This document shows, piece by piece, positions 1-6,757 of a stretch of DNA of 6,757 nt (positions are counted from its first letter, which is position 1; each line of letters begins with the position of its first letter). Where the stretch lies: contig RFKS01000239.1 in the NCBI GenBank assembly GCA_003694205.1, forward strand, positions 1-6,757. Reading direction: 5' to 3'. The notes beneath the pieces were generated by a model. That model was not told where the DNA came from and did no database searches. It saw only the letters and a list, made by a program, of their open reading frames with translations. The DNA is from Alphaproteobacteria bacterium (GTDB taxonomy: Bacteria > Pseudomonadota > Alphaproteobacteria > Sphingomonadales > Rhodothalassiaceae). The position numbers were made by a program, and so were the translations under genes.

Positions 1-42
1 ATGCCGCTCGGCGAAGACGCCGCTTGACCTCGGGGCGCCGTC

Positions 43-82
43 TCGCCTCTCCTTGCAGCCTCTGGCGGTGAGGGGAGGGCGA
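43..82 (+). promoter_or_regulatory. Possible leader hairpin covering the Shine-Dalgarno of the DUF885 gene
   Basis: The pyrimidine-rich arm at 43-53 (TCGCCTCTCCT) can pair with the purine-rich arm at 71-82 (AGGGGAGGGCGA). This gives eleven pairs, one of them G-U, with a single bulged G at 77 and a 17-base loop. The right arm contains the whole Shine-Dalgarno, so in RNA this stem would hide the ribosome binding site. No known riboswitch or thermometer class is recognised. Pairing of this kind can arise by chance where a CT-rich tract precedes a GA-rich ribosome binding site, so this is an inference. Confidence 0.25.
72..79 (+). promoter_or_regulatory. Ribosome binding site of the DUF885 gene
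   Basis: The sequence GGGGAGGG contains GGAGG at 74-78, six bases before the ATG at 85. This is a near-ideal Shine-Dalgarno and spacing. It fixes the start at 85, which also places a clean signal peptide at the protein's N-terminus. Confidence 0.8.
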
Positions 83-84
83 CG

Positions 85-1839
85 ATGCGCACGCTTCTGA
101 CATTTGTCCTGATAGTCATCGGGCTCGGTTCAGCCCATGCCGGCCCGGCGGACGACCTCCATCGACTCTTTGCCGAGGAGTGGCAGTGGCGGATGGCCAG
201 CGATCCGCTTGCCGCGACCATGCGCGGTATCCACGATCATGACGACCGCCTGCCCGATGTCTCGCCCGCGGCACAGGCGGTGCGGCTCAAGGCGCTCGAG
301 GCCTATCGCGCGCGTCTCGAAGCGATCCCGCGCGCGGTGCTCGATGAGGCGGATCGCCTCAACGCCGACCTCTTCGCCTTCGATCTCGACGGGCGCATCG
401 CCGAGGCCCGTTTCCGCACCTGGCGCATTCCGTTTCTTTCGGATTCGGGCTTTCACACCGAGCCCGTATTCGTGATCGAGGCGATGCGCTTTCGCGATGC
501 CGCCGACTATGACGTCTATCTCAAGCGGCTTGCGGCGCTGCCCCGCTATCTCGAACAGAACATGGCCAATATGCGCCTTGGCATGCGCGAGGGCTTCACC
601 ATGCCGCGGGTGATCCTCGACGGTGTCGCGCCAGGCTTTGCCGCGCTCGCCGGCGCGGAACCGGAAGAAAGCCCCTTTTTCAAGCCGTTCCGCAACATGC
701 CCGAGACCATTCCGGAAGCGGAACGATCGCGGATTCTTGGTGAGGCGCGGCGGCTTCTGGCCAAAAAGGTGCTGCCCGCCTATGCGCGGCTCCACCGCTT
801 CTTCACCGATGACTACATGCCGGCCGCGCGAACGAGTATCGGCGCGCGCGATCTGCCTGACGGCGCGGCCTTTTACCGCATGCGCATCCGTCGCTTCACG
901 ACGCTCGATCTGTCAGCAGAGGAAATCCATAAGATCGGCCTTGCCGAGGTCGAGCGTATTCGCACCGAGATGCAGGCGGTGATGGAAAAGGCCGGCTTCA
1001 AGGGGAAGCTCGCCGATTTCATTGCCTTCCTGCGTCGCGATCCCCGCTTCTATGCAAAGACTCCGCAAGAACTGCTGCGCCGCGCGGCCTGGATCGCCAA
1101 GACCATCGACGGCAAGCTCCCGGCCTATTTCGGCCGCCTCCCGCGCATGCCTTACGGCGTGCGCGCGGTGCCGCCGGAGATCGCCCCGAATTACACCACC
1201 GGGCGCTACTGGCCGGCGATCCCCGGCGTGCGCGGCGGTCTTTACATGGTCAACACCTATGCGCTCGACAAGCGCCCGCTCTATGCGCTGCCGGCACTCA
1301 CGCTCCATGAGGCGGTGCCGGGGCATCATCTGCAGGTGGCGCTCGCCAACGAGATCGAGGGCGTGCCGGAATTCCGGAAAGCGCTCTATGTGGTTGCCTT
1401 CGGCGAGGGCTGGGGGCTCTACAGCGAACGGCTCGGCGAGGAGATGGGAATCTACGAGACGCCCTATGAGGAATTCGGCCGGCTGAGCTATGAGATGTGG
1501 CGCGCGGTGCGCCTCGTCGTCGATACCGGCATCCATGCGATGGGTTGGACGCGTGACGAGGCGATCGCGTTTCTGAGAGACAATACGGCGCTCAGCGAGC
1601 ACAATGTCGCGACCGAGATCGACCGCTATATTTCCTGGCCTGGTCAGGCGCTCGGCTACAAGATCGGCGAGATCAGGATCCGCGAGTTGCGCGCCAAGGC
1701 CGAAGCGGCGCTCGGAGACCGCTTCGACATCCGCGCCTTCCATGACGCCGTGCTCGAAAACGGCTCGCTGCCGCTGCCCATCCTCGAACGCCGGATCGAT
1801 GCCTATATTGCTCGCGCCGCAGGTCGCGAAGCCCCCTGA
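85..1839 (+). CDS. DUF885 family protein, putative secreted metallopeptidase
   Basis: The product is a 584-aa member of the DUF885 family, whose members are predicted zinc-dependent peptidases; the substrate is unknown. Residues 1-19 form a signal peptide: a basic MR start, a hydrophobic stretch of about 12 residues, and an Ala-His-Ala cleavage site before Gly20. The mature protein is therefore probably periplasmic or exported. I found no cysteine in it and no second membrane segment, so it should be soluble. Family landmarks are IHKIGLAEV near 281-289, NYTTGRYWPA from 369, the signature HEAVPGHHLQ at 408-417 (His408, Glu409, His414 and His415 being likely metal or catalytic residues), GEGWGLYSE at 440-448 with Glu441 a possible further ligand, and WPGQALGYKIG from 518. 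The C-terminus (FHDAVLENGSLPLPILERRID) matches the usual family end, so the gene looks complete. A strong Shine-Dalgarno supports the start. The gene runs towards gltB, and their stop codons abut. No functional link with nitrogen assimilation is evident. Family assignment is firm; peptidase activity is inferred. Confidence 0.93.
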   Translation: MRTLLTFVLIVIGLGSAHAGPADDLHRLFAEEWQWRMASDPLAATMRGIHDHDDRLPDVSPAAQAVRLKALEAYRARLEAIPRAVLDEADRLNADLFAFDLDGRIAEARFRTWRIPFLSDSGFHTEPVFVIEAMRFRDAADYDVYLKRLAALPRYLEQNMANMRLGMREGFTMPRVILDGVAPGFAALAGAEPEESPFFKPFRNMPETIPEAERSRILGEARRLLAKKVLPAYARLHRFFTDDYMPAARTSIGARDLPDGAAFYRMRIRRFTTLDLSAEEIHKIGLAEVERIRTEMQAVMEKAGFKGKLADFIAFLRRDPRFYAKTPQELLRRAAWIAKTIDGKLPAYFGRLPRMPYGVRAVPPEIAPNYTTGRYWPAIPGVRGGLYMVNTYALDKRPLYALPALTLHEAVPGHHLQVALANEIEGVPEFRKALYVVAFGEGWGLYSERLGEEMGIYETPYEEFGRLSYEMWRAVRLVVDTGIHAMGWTRDEAIAFLRDNTALSEHNVATEIDRYISWPGQALGYKIGEIRIRELRAKAEAALGDRFDIRAFHDAVLENGSLPLPILERRIDAYIARAAGREAP

Positions 1840-1862
1840 TCAGGCGCGTTCGCGGGCCTTTT
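1825..1862 (+). terminator. Weak candidate hairpin at the convergent gene ends
   Basis: CGCGAA at 1825-1830 is complementary to TTCGCG at 1849-1854. Between them sits the ten-base palindrome CCTGATCAGG (1835-1844), which contains both abutting stop codons. A short T run (1859-1862) follows on the plus strand after GGGCC. This is the only terminator-like structure seen near the end of the DUF885 gene. The stem is short, the loop is 18 bases, and the T run is brief and displaced, so it is a poor match to an intrinsic terminator. On the minus strand no T run follows. Confidence 0.18.
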
Positions 1863-4800
1863 CCGGCGCGTCCTCGAGCGGCTGTTCGAGGCGCGACAGC
1901 ATCTCGCGCGGCACCACCTGCCACATGCGCGCGAGCGTCTCGTCCCATTGCTCGAGAAGCCGTGCCGCATGCGGGCTGCCGGTTTCCGCGACATGGGTCT
2001 CGATGAGGCGCCGCAGCACACCCTGCCAATGCGCGGCGCGGACGCGCACCGCAACCACGCTGTCACTGTTGAGATGGGTCTCGAAGTCGCCCGCCGCATC
2101 GAGGACGAAAGCCATGCCGCCGGTCATTCCGGCAGCGAAATTGTCCCCCACCGGCCCGAGGATTACCGCTGTTCCGCCGGTCATGTACTCGCAGCCATTG
2201 GCGCCGCAGCCCTCGACCACCACATCGGCGCCGGAATTGCGCACCGCGAAGCGCTCGCCCGCCTGTCCGGCGGCAAAGAGCGCACCTGCGGTGGCACCAT
2301 AGAGAACGGTGTTGCCGATGATCGTGTTCTCCGCCGTGCGCGCCATCAGCGGCGAGCGGGCCGGCGGGCGGACGACGATCGTGCCGCCGGAAAGCCCCTT
2401 GCCGACATAGTCATTGGCATCGCCATAGACGACGAGCTTGAGCCCGCGTACGGCGAAAGCACCAAGCGACTGGCCGGCCGATCCCTTGAGCTGCACGGTG
2501 ACGTGCCCGGCCGGCAGTCCGTCGGGCCCGAAGCGGCGCACGAGATGGGCCGAGAAACGCGTGCCCACGGCCCGGTGCACATTGCGCACCGCATAGGAAA
2601 GCTGCATCTTCTCGCCGCGGGCGAAGACCGGCTTCGCGTCCTCGAGCATGCGCGCATCAAGGCTGTCGGGGACCTCGTTGCGGCCGCGCACCGTCGCGAT
2701 GCGCGCTTCGTCCTCGGCATCCACCTGCACCAGGATCGGGTTGAGATCGAGGTCGTCGAGGCGGGCATCGCCGCGGCTGACCTGCTTCAGCAGGTCGGTG
2801 CGGCCGACGATCTCGTCGAGCGTGCGCGCGCCGAGCGCGGCCAGGATCTCGCGCACCTCCTCGGCGATGAAGGTCATGAGATTGATGACCTTCTCGGGGC
2901 TGCCGGCGAATTTGGCGCGCAGCCGCTCGTCCTGCGTACAGATGCCGACGGGGCAGGTGTTCGAGTGGCACTGCCGGACCATTAGGCAGCCCATGGCGAC
3001 GAGGGCGGCGGTACCGATGCCGAACTCCTCGGCTCCGAGCAGTGCCGCGATGACGACATCGCGACCGGTCCGGATGCCGCCGTCGACGCGCAGGCGCACG
3101 CGGTGGCGCAGGCGATTGAGGGTGAGCACCTGATTGACCTCGGCAAGGCCGATCTCCCACGGCGTGCCCGCATATTTGATCGAGCTCAGGGGGCTCGCGC
3201 CGGTGCCGCCGGAGTGGCCCGAGACCAGAATCACGTCGGCGTGTGCCTTGGCGACGCCGGCGGCAATGGTGCCGATGCCGGCGGCGGAGACGAGCTTGAC
3301 GCAGACCCGCGCCTCGGGGTTGATCTGCTTCAGGTCATAGATGAGCTGCGCCAGATCCTCGATCGAATAGATGTCGTGATGCGGTGGCGGCGAGATGAGG
3401 GTGACGCCGGGTGTCGCGTGGCGCAGGCGCGCAATGAGCTCCGTCACCTTGTGGCCCGGAAGCTGCCCGCCCTCGCCGGGTTTCGCCCCTTGCGCGATCT
3501 TGATCTCGATCTCCTCGCAGGCATTGAGATACTCGGCGGTGACGCCGAAGCGCCCCGAGGCGATCTGCTTGATCGGCGAATTGGCATTGTCGCCATTGTC
3601 GTAGGGCGTGAAGCGCCGCGGATCCTCACCGCCCTCACCGGAGACCGACTTGGCGCCGATGCGGTTCATGGCGATGGCCAGCGTCTCATGTGCCTCCGGC
3701 GACAGCGCGCCGAGGCTCATGCCCGGCGTGACGAAGCGCTTTCTGAGCGCGGTCACCGATTCCACTTCCTCGATGTTGACGGGAGCCTCGCGCGGCGCGA
3801 AATCGAGCAGATCGCGCAGATTGATCGGCGGCAGCTTGGCCAGCGCGTCGACATAGCGGCGATAGTGGGCGCTGGCACCGCTCTCGACCGCCGTCTGAAG
3901 CATGTGGATGAGGCGCCCCTCGAGTGCATGCTGCTCGCCATCGCGGGCGCGGTAGCGATAGAATCCGCCCACCGGCAGCAGCGTCACCTCGCCTTCATAG
4001 GCGCGGGCATGGATGTCGCGCACCATCTTCTCGATGCCGTTGAGGCCGATGCCGGAGATCTTGGACGGGATATTGGGGAAGAATTCCGCGACCAGCCCGC
4101 GCGAGAGGCCGAGCGCCTCGAAATTGCCGCCGCCGCGATAGCTCGAGATGACGCTGATTCCCATCTTCGACATGATCTTCAGGATCCCGCCCTCGATGGC
4201 GCTCTTCCAGCGGGCGAGGCATTCGTCGAGGGACAGGTCGCCGAAGAGCCCGCGCGCCTGGCGCTCGCGGATCGCCTCTTGCGCGAGATAACCGTTGACC
4301 GTGGTCGCGCCGACGCCGATGAGGACCGCGAAGCTGTGGGTGTCGAGGCAATCCGCGGCGCGCACATTGAGGCTCGCGAAGGTCCGGAGTCCCTTGTCCA
4401 GAAGATGGGTATGGACGCCGCCGGTGGCCAGAATCATGGGCACCGGCACACGGTCCGGCCCCACCCGCTCGTCGCTGAGGAAGATATGACCGAGCCCCGA
4501 ACGCACCGCGTCCTCGGCCTCGCTGCGGATGCGATCGAGCGCCGCGCGCAGGGCGCCGGGTTCCTCCCGGGCATCGAAGGTGCAGTCGATGACCGCCGCC
4601 TCGTCGCCCCAGTAGCCGAGCAGGGCCTGATACTCCTTCGAGGTCAGGACCGGGCTTTCGAGAATGAGCACATTGTCCTGTGGATTGTCCTCGTCGAGCA
4701 CATTGCCAAAATTGCCGAACCGCGTCTTGAGCGACATCACCCGCGCCTCGCGCAGGGGGTCGATCGGCGGATTGGTGACCTGGCTGAAATTCTGCCGGAA

Positions 4801-6363
4801 GAAATGCGCGAGCGGCCGGTAGCGCGAGGAGAGGACGGCGAGCGGCGTGTCGTCGCCCATCGAGCCGATCGCCTCCCGGGCGTCCTCCACCTGCGGGCGC
4901 AGCACGAGTTCCATATCCTCGTGGCTCAGTCCGGCAAGAAGCTGGCGCCGGCGCAGCTCCTCACCGTCGAACAGGGCGGGCTCGGTGGCGCGCGCGTCGG
5001 CCACCTCCTCATAGCTCATGAAATGCCGCACCCAGCGCTCGAAGGGGCGTGAGGCGGCAAGGCGGTCCTTGATCTCGCGATCGTGGAAGAAGCGGCCCTC
5101 CTCAAGGTCGACCGCAATCATGCGGCCCGGCCCGAGGCGGCCCTTTTCGGCGATCCGGTCCTCCTCCACCGCAACCATCCCGGCTTCCGATCCGACGACC
5201 AGGAGCCCGTCATGGGTGAGCGTGTAGCGCAGCGGCCTGAGCCCGTTGCGATCCATGCCCGCCATGACATAGCGGCCGTCGAAGGCGACCACCGCGGCCG
5301 GCCCGTCCCAGGGCTCCATCACCGAATTGGAATAGGCATACATCGCCCGGTGTGCCTCCGACATGGTCGCCGCCTTCGACCAGGTCTCGGGAATGAGCAG
5401 GGTTTTTGCCATCGGCGCCGAGCGGCCGGCGCGCACGAGCAGCTCGAACACCGCATCGAGCGCCGCCGAATCGGAGGCGCCGAGCGGCACCACCGGCTTG
5501 ATGTCCTCATGGCGGTCGCCGAAGGCGAGCGAGGCCATGCGGATTTCGTGGCTGCGCATCCAGTTGAGATTGCCCCTGAGCGTGTTGATCTCGCCATTGT
5601 GCGCGATCATGCGGAAGGGCTGCGCCAGCCACCATTGCGGAAAGGTGTTGGTCGAGTAGCGCTGGTGATAAAGCGCAAAGGCGGAGACGAAGCGCGGGTC
5701 GCGGAGATCGGGATAGAAGACCGAGAGCTGCTCGGCGAGAAACAGGCCCTTGTAGATCACCGAGCGGGCCGAGAGCGAGCAGATGTAGAAGTCCGCGATG
5801 CGGGCCTCCGCCACCTTGCGCTCGATGCGGCGGCGAATGACATAGAGCGCACGCTCGAAAGCGACGTCATCGAGCCCGGCCGGCTGTGCGATCATCACCT
5901 GCTCGATCTCGGGCCGTGTCGCCTGGGCCTTGCTGCCGATCACCGAGACATCGACCGGCACCTGTCGCCAGCCATAGATGGCATAGCCGGCGGCGAGGAT
6001 CTCGGTCTCGACGATGGTGCGGCAGCGCTCCTGGGCGGCAAGGTCGGTGCGCGGCAGAAACACCTGGCCGACCGCGATCCGTGTGTCGCCGGGAACCTGG
6101 CCCATTCGCGTGACATGCTCGCGGAAGAGATCCTGCGGAATCTCGAGATGTATGCCGGCACCGTCGCCGGTCTTGCCGTCGGCGTCGACCGCGCCGCGAT
6201 GCCAGACCGCCTGCAGGGCCGCGATGCCGGCCTCGACGACCCGTCGCGAGGACTTGCCATCAATGGCCGCGACGAGGCCGACCCCACAGGCCTCGTGCTC
6301 CTCGCGGGGATCATAGAGCCCCTGGGCCGGCGGCAATCCGCATCCGTTCCGGTTGTCGGTCAT
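1840..6363 (-). CDS. gltB: Glutamate synthase (NADPH) large subunit
   Basis: GltB is the alpha subunit of glutamate synthase (GOGAT), a cytoplasmic enzyme that converts glutamine, 2-oxoglutarate and NADPH to two glutamates. The product is 1507 aa, normal for the family. After a short propeptide, Cys26 (EACGVG) should become the N-terminal nucleophile of the class II glutamine amidotransferase domain (about 26-430). Conserved glutamine-site residues are visible: Arg235 in HQRYSTNT, Asn256-Gly257 in AHNGEINT, and Asp298 in ASDSAALD. The central domain (about 450-760) carries GSMGDDTP at 501-508, TNPPIDPLRE at 530-539 and YRGGGNFE from 742. The FMN-binding synthase domain (about 820-1210) carries KSVSGEGGED at 905-914, SPPPHHDIYS from 991 and SGHSGGTGASP from 1048. 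Cys1126, Cys1132 and Cys1137 (C-x5-C-x4-C) are the expected [3Fe-4S] ligands. The C-terminal GXGXG beta-helix spans roughly 1265-1460. The ATG at 6361-6363 is chosen because GAGGAG lies nine bases upstream; a longer in-frame reading to 6531 would overlap gltD and adds no family sequence. It follows gltD by 13 bases and is probably co-transcribed with it. The reading frame is intact. Confidence 0.97.
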   Translation of the reverse strand: MTDNRNGCGLPPAQGLYDPREEHEACGVGLVAAIDGKSSRRVVEAGIAALQAVWHRGAVDADGKTGDGAGIHLEIPQDLFREHVTRMGQVPGDTRIAVGQVFLPRTDLAAQERCRTIVETEILAAGYAIYGWRQVPVDVSVIGSKAQATRPEIEQVMIAQPAGLDDVAFERALYVIRRRIERKVAEARIADFYICSLSARSVIYKGLFLAEQLSVFYPDLRDPRFVSAFALYHQRYSTNTFPQWWLAQPFRMIAHNGEINTLRGNLNWMRSHEIRMASLAFGDRHEDIKPVVPLGASDSAALDAVFELLVRAGRSAPMAKTLLIPETWSKAATMSEAHRAMYAYSNSVMEPWDGPAAVVAFDGRYVMAGMDRNGLRPLRYTLTHDGLLVVGSEAGMVAVEEDRIAEKGRLGPGRMIAVDLEEGRFFHDREIKDRLAASRPFERWVRHFMSYEEVADARATEPALFDGEELRRRQLLAGLSHEDMELVLRPQVEDAREAIGSMGDDTPLAVLSSRYRPLAHFFRQNFSQVTNPPIDPLREARVMSLKTRFGNFGNVLDEDNPQDNVLILESPVLTSKEYQALLGYWGDEAAVIDCTFDAREEPGALRAALDRIRSEAEDAVRSGLGHIFLSDERVGPDRVPVPMILATGGVHTHLLDKGLRTFASLNVRAADCLDTHSFAVLIGVGATTVNGYLAQEAIRERQARGLFGDLSLDECLARWKSAIEGGILKIMSKMGISVISSYRGGGNFEALGLSRGLVAEFFPNIPSKISGIGLNGIEKMVRDIHARAYEGEVTLLPVGGFYRYRARDGEQHALEGRLIHMLQTAVESGASAHYRRYVDALAKLPPINLRDLLDFAPREAPVNIEEVESVTALRKRFVTPGMSLGALSPEAHETLAIAMNRIGAKSVSGEGGEDPRRFTPYDNGDNANSPIKQIASGRFGVTAEYLNACEEIEIKIAQGAKPGEGGQLPGHKVTELIARLRHATPGVTLISPPPHHDIYSIEDLAQLIYDLKQINPEARVCVKLVSAAGIGTIAAGVAKAHADVILVSGHSGGTGASPLSSIKYAGTPWEIGLAEVNQVLTLNRLRHRVRLRVDGGIRTGRDVVIAALLGAEEFGIGTAALVAMGCLMVRQCHSNTCPVGICTQDERLRAKFAGSPEKVINLMTFIAEEVREILAALGARTLDEIVGRTDLLKQVSRGDARLDDLDLNPILVQVDAEDEARIATVRGRNEVPDSLDARMLEDAKPVFARGEKMQLSYAVRNVHRAVGTRFSAHLVRRFGPDGLPAGHVTVQLKGSAGQSLGAFAVRGLKLVVYGDANDYVGKGLSGGTIVVRPPARSPLMARTAENTIIGNTVLYGATAGALFAAGQAGERFAVRNSGADVVVEGCGANGCEYMTGGTAVILGPVGDNFAAGMTGGMAFVLDAAGDFETHLNSDSVVAVRVRAAHWQGVLRRLIETHVAETGSPHAARLLEQWDETLARMWQVVPREMLSRLEQPLEDAPEKARERA

Positions 6364-6372
6364 TCTGTCCCT

Positions 6373-6378
6373 CTCCTC
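6373..6378 (-). promoter_or_regulatory. Ribosome binding site of gltB, overlapping the gltD stop codon
   Basis: Read on the minus strand, GAGGAG begins inside the gltD stop codon (TGA at 6377-6379) and ends nine bases before the gltB ATG at 6361-6363. A further GAGGG follows closer to the start. Ribosomes finishing gltD would end on this site, so translational coupling of the two subunits is likely. This site decides the gltB start. Confidence 0.8.
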
Positions 6379-6757
6379 AGCCGGCCGTCGCGAATTCGGC
6401 AGCAGCGCTGCGATCCGTCGCGGCGCCGTGCCCCTGTGCGAGATAGCGATGGATGGCGGTCGCCGCCTCTTGCGCCTCGCGGATTGCCCAGACCACGAGT
6501 GAGGCGCCGCGCACGATGTCGCCGGCGGCAAAGACGCCGTCGATCGAGGTCATCATCGTCCGCGGGTCGACGATAAGGGTTCCCCATCGCGTCGTCGCAA
6601 GGTCCCTCGCGCCGAATGCTGCGGGGATGTCCTCTGGATCGAAACCGAGTGCGAGAATGACGAGGTCGGCCTTGAGGCTGCGGCTTGTCCCCGGCACCGG
6701 CTCGGGTTGCCGGCGGCCGCTGGCATCCGGGGCGCCGAGGCGCATGGCATGCACCCG
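6377..6757 (-). CDS. gltD: Glutamate synthase (NADPH) small subunit, C-terminal part
   Basis: GltD is the beta subunit of glutamate synthase. It oxidises NADPH on FAD and passes electrons through iron-sulfur clusters to the FMN of GltB. Only the last 126 residues are in the window; the 5' part, including the N-terminal cysteine clusters, the first FAD motif and the NADPH site, lies beyond the right edge. The visible part has the family's C-terminal pattern: LGAPDASGRRQPEPVPGTS, then the hydrophobic strand ADLVILALGF, then the FAD-contacting IDGVFAAGDIVRG followed by ASLVVWAIREAQEAATAIHRYL. An Ala-rich tail of roughly 17 residues after HRYLAQ extends past the point where the E. coli protein ends. 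An in-frame GTG at 6752-6754 is internal, since the frame and the homology continue to the edge of the window. gltD lies directly upstream of gltB and the two are very probably one operon. A related FAD oxidoreductase of the same fold is possible in principle, but the neighbour makes GltD nearly certain. Confidence 0.94.
   Translation of the reverse strand, partial: RVHAMRLGAPDASGRRQPEPVPGTSRSLKADLVILALGFDPEDIPAAFGARDLATTRWGTLIVDPRTMMTSIDGVFAAGDIVRGASLVVWAIREAQEAATAIHRYLAQGHGAATDRSAAAEFATAG

Larger units (their letters stand above)
1..84. other. Leader region upstream of the DUF885 gene, no gene supported
   Basis: This stretch lies between the left edge of the window and the ATG at 85. One plus-strand frame is open from base 1 to a TGA at 25-27 (eight codons beginning with ATG), which could be the tail of an upstream plus-strand gene or chance. 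It is too short to judge. No convincing promoter is visible: a TTGACC at 24-29 has no -10-like hexamer at a suitable distance. The 3' part holds the ribosome binding site and a possible hairpin, listed separately. Confidence 0.5.

Noticed and set aside
1..27. A small gene or upstream gene tail ending at the TGA at 25-27
   Set aside because: Eight codons are not enough to support a gene or to identify a homologue. The frame may be open by chance at the edge of the window.
24..52. TTGACC as the -35 box of a promoter for the DUF885 gene
   Set aside because: The sequence 17 bases downstream (CTCTCC) does not resemble a -10 box, and nearby spacings are no better.
913..1743. A 276-codon open frame on the minus strand, opposite the DUF885 gene
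   Set aside because: It is the mirror of conserved DUF885 coding sequence, with no recognisable protein family.
1948..2985. A 345-codon open frame on the plus strand, opposite the gltB 3' part
   Set aside because: It is the antisense of the GXGXG domain and iron-sulfur region. No domain is seen, and long antisense frames are common at this base composition.
3103..5052. A 649-codon open frame on the plus strand, opposite gltB
   Set aside because: It lies wholly antisense to well-conserved gltB sequence. Its composition (rich in Arg, Ala, Asp, His, Glu) is what a GC-rich gene yields on the opposite strand. I recognise no domain in it.
6364..6531. In-frame N-terminal extension of gltB by 56 residues, starting at 6531
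   Set aside because: It overlaps the gltD coding region in another frame, is rich in Arg, Pro and Ser as expected of a shadow frame, and has no family similarity. The ATG at 6361-6363 has a good Shine-Dalgarno and gives the expected short propeptide before Cys26.
5083..6576. A 497-codon open frame on the plus strand, opposite gltB and the end of gltD
   Set aside because: It is antisense across two genes of firm identity, shows the same shadow composition and contains no recognisable motif.

Overview
The window shows two convergent transcription units on GC-rich DNA (about two thirds G+C by eye), with dense coding and the codon use expected of a high-GC proteobacterium. The GltB and GltD sequences look like bacterial NADPH-type glutamate synthase, and an alphaproteobacterium is the best guess. 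No rRNA or marker gene is present to confirm that.

Layout: positions 1-84 are a short leader with no supportable gene, ending in a strong Shine-Dalgarno for the gene at 85-1839 (+). That gene encodes a secreted or periplasmic DUF885-family protein of 584 aa, a putative metallopeptidase with an HEAVPGHHLQ motif. Its stop codon directly abuts the stop codon of the convergent gltB (1840-6363, -), so there is no spacer between the two units. gltB encodes the complete 1507-aa large subunit of glutamate synthase. Upstream of it on the minus strand, separated by 13 bases, is the last 126 codons of gltD (small subunit), which runs off the right edge of the window. The minus-strand operon therefore reads gltD then gltB.

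How the genes work together: GltB releases ammonia from glutamine in its N-terminal amidotransferase domain and channels it to the FMN site, where 2-oxoglutarate is converted to glutamate. GltD supplies the electrons from NADPH through its FAD and iron-sulfur centres. With glutamine synthetase, encoded elsewhere, this is the GS-GOGAT route of ammonia assimilation. The DUF885 gene has no evident functional link to this pathway and is probably just a neighbour.

I found no mobile element, CRISPR array, RNA gene or undescribed multi-gene system. The points worth a second look are modest: the gltD-first gene order with tight coupling, a possible leader hairpin that would mask the ribosome binding site of the DUF885 gene, the zero-gap convergent stop codons inside a palindrome, and the non-standard HExxPGH motif of the DUF885 protein.
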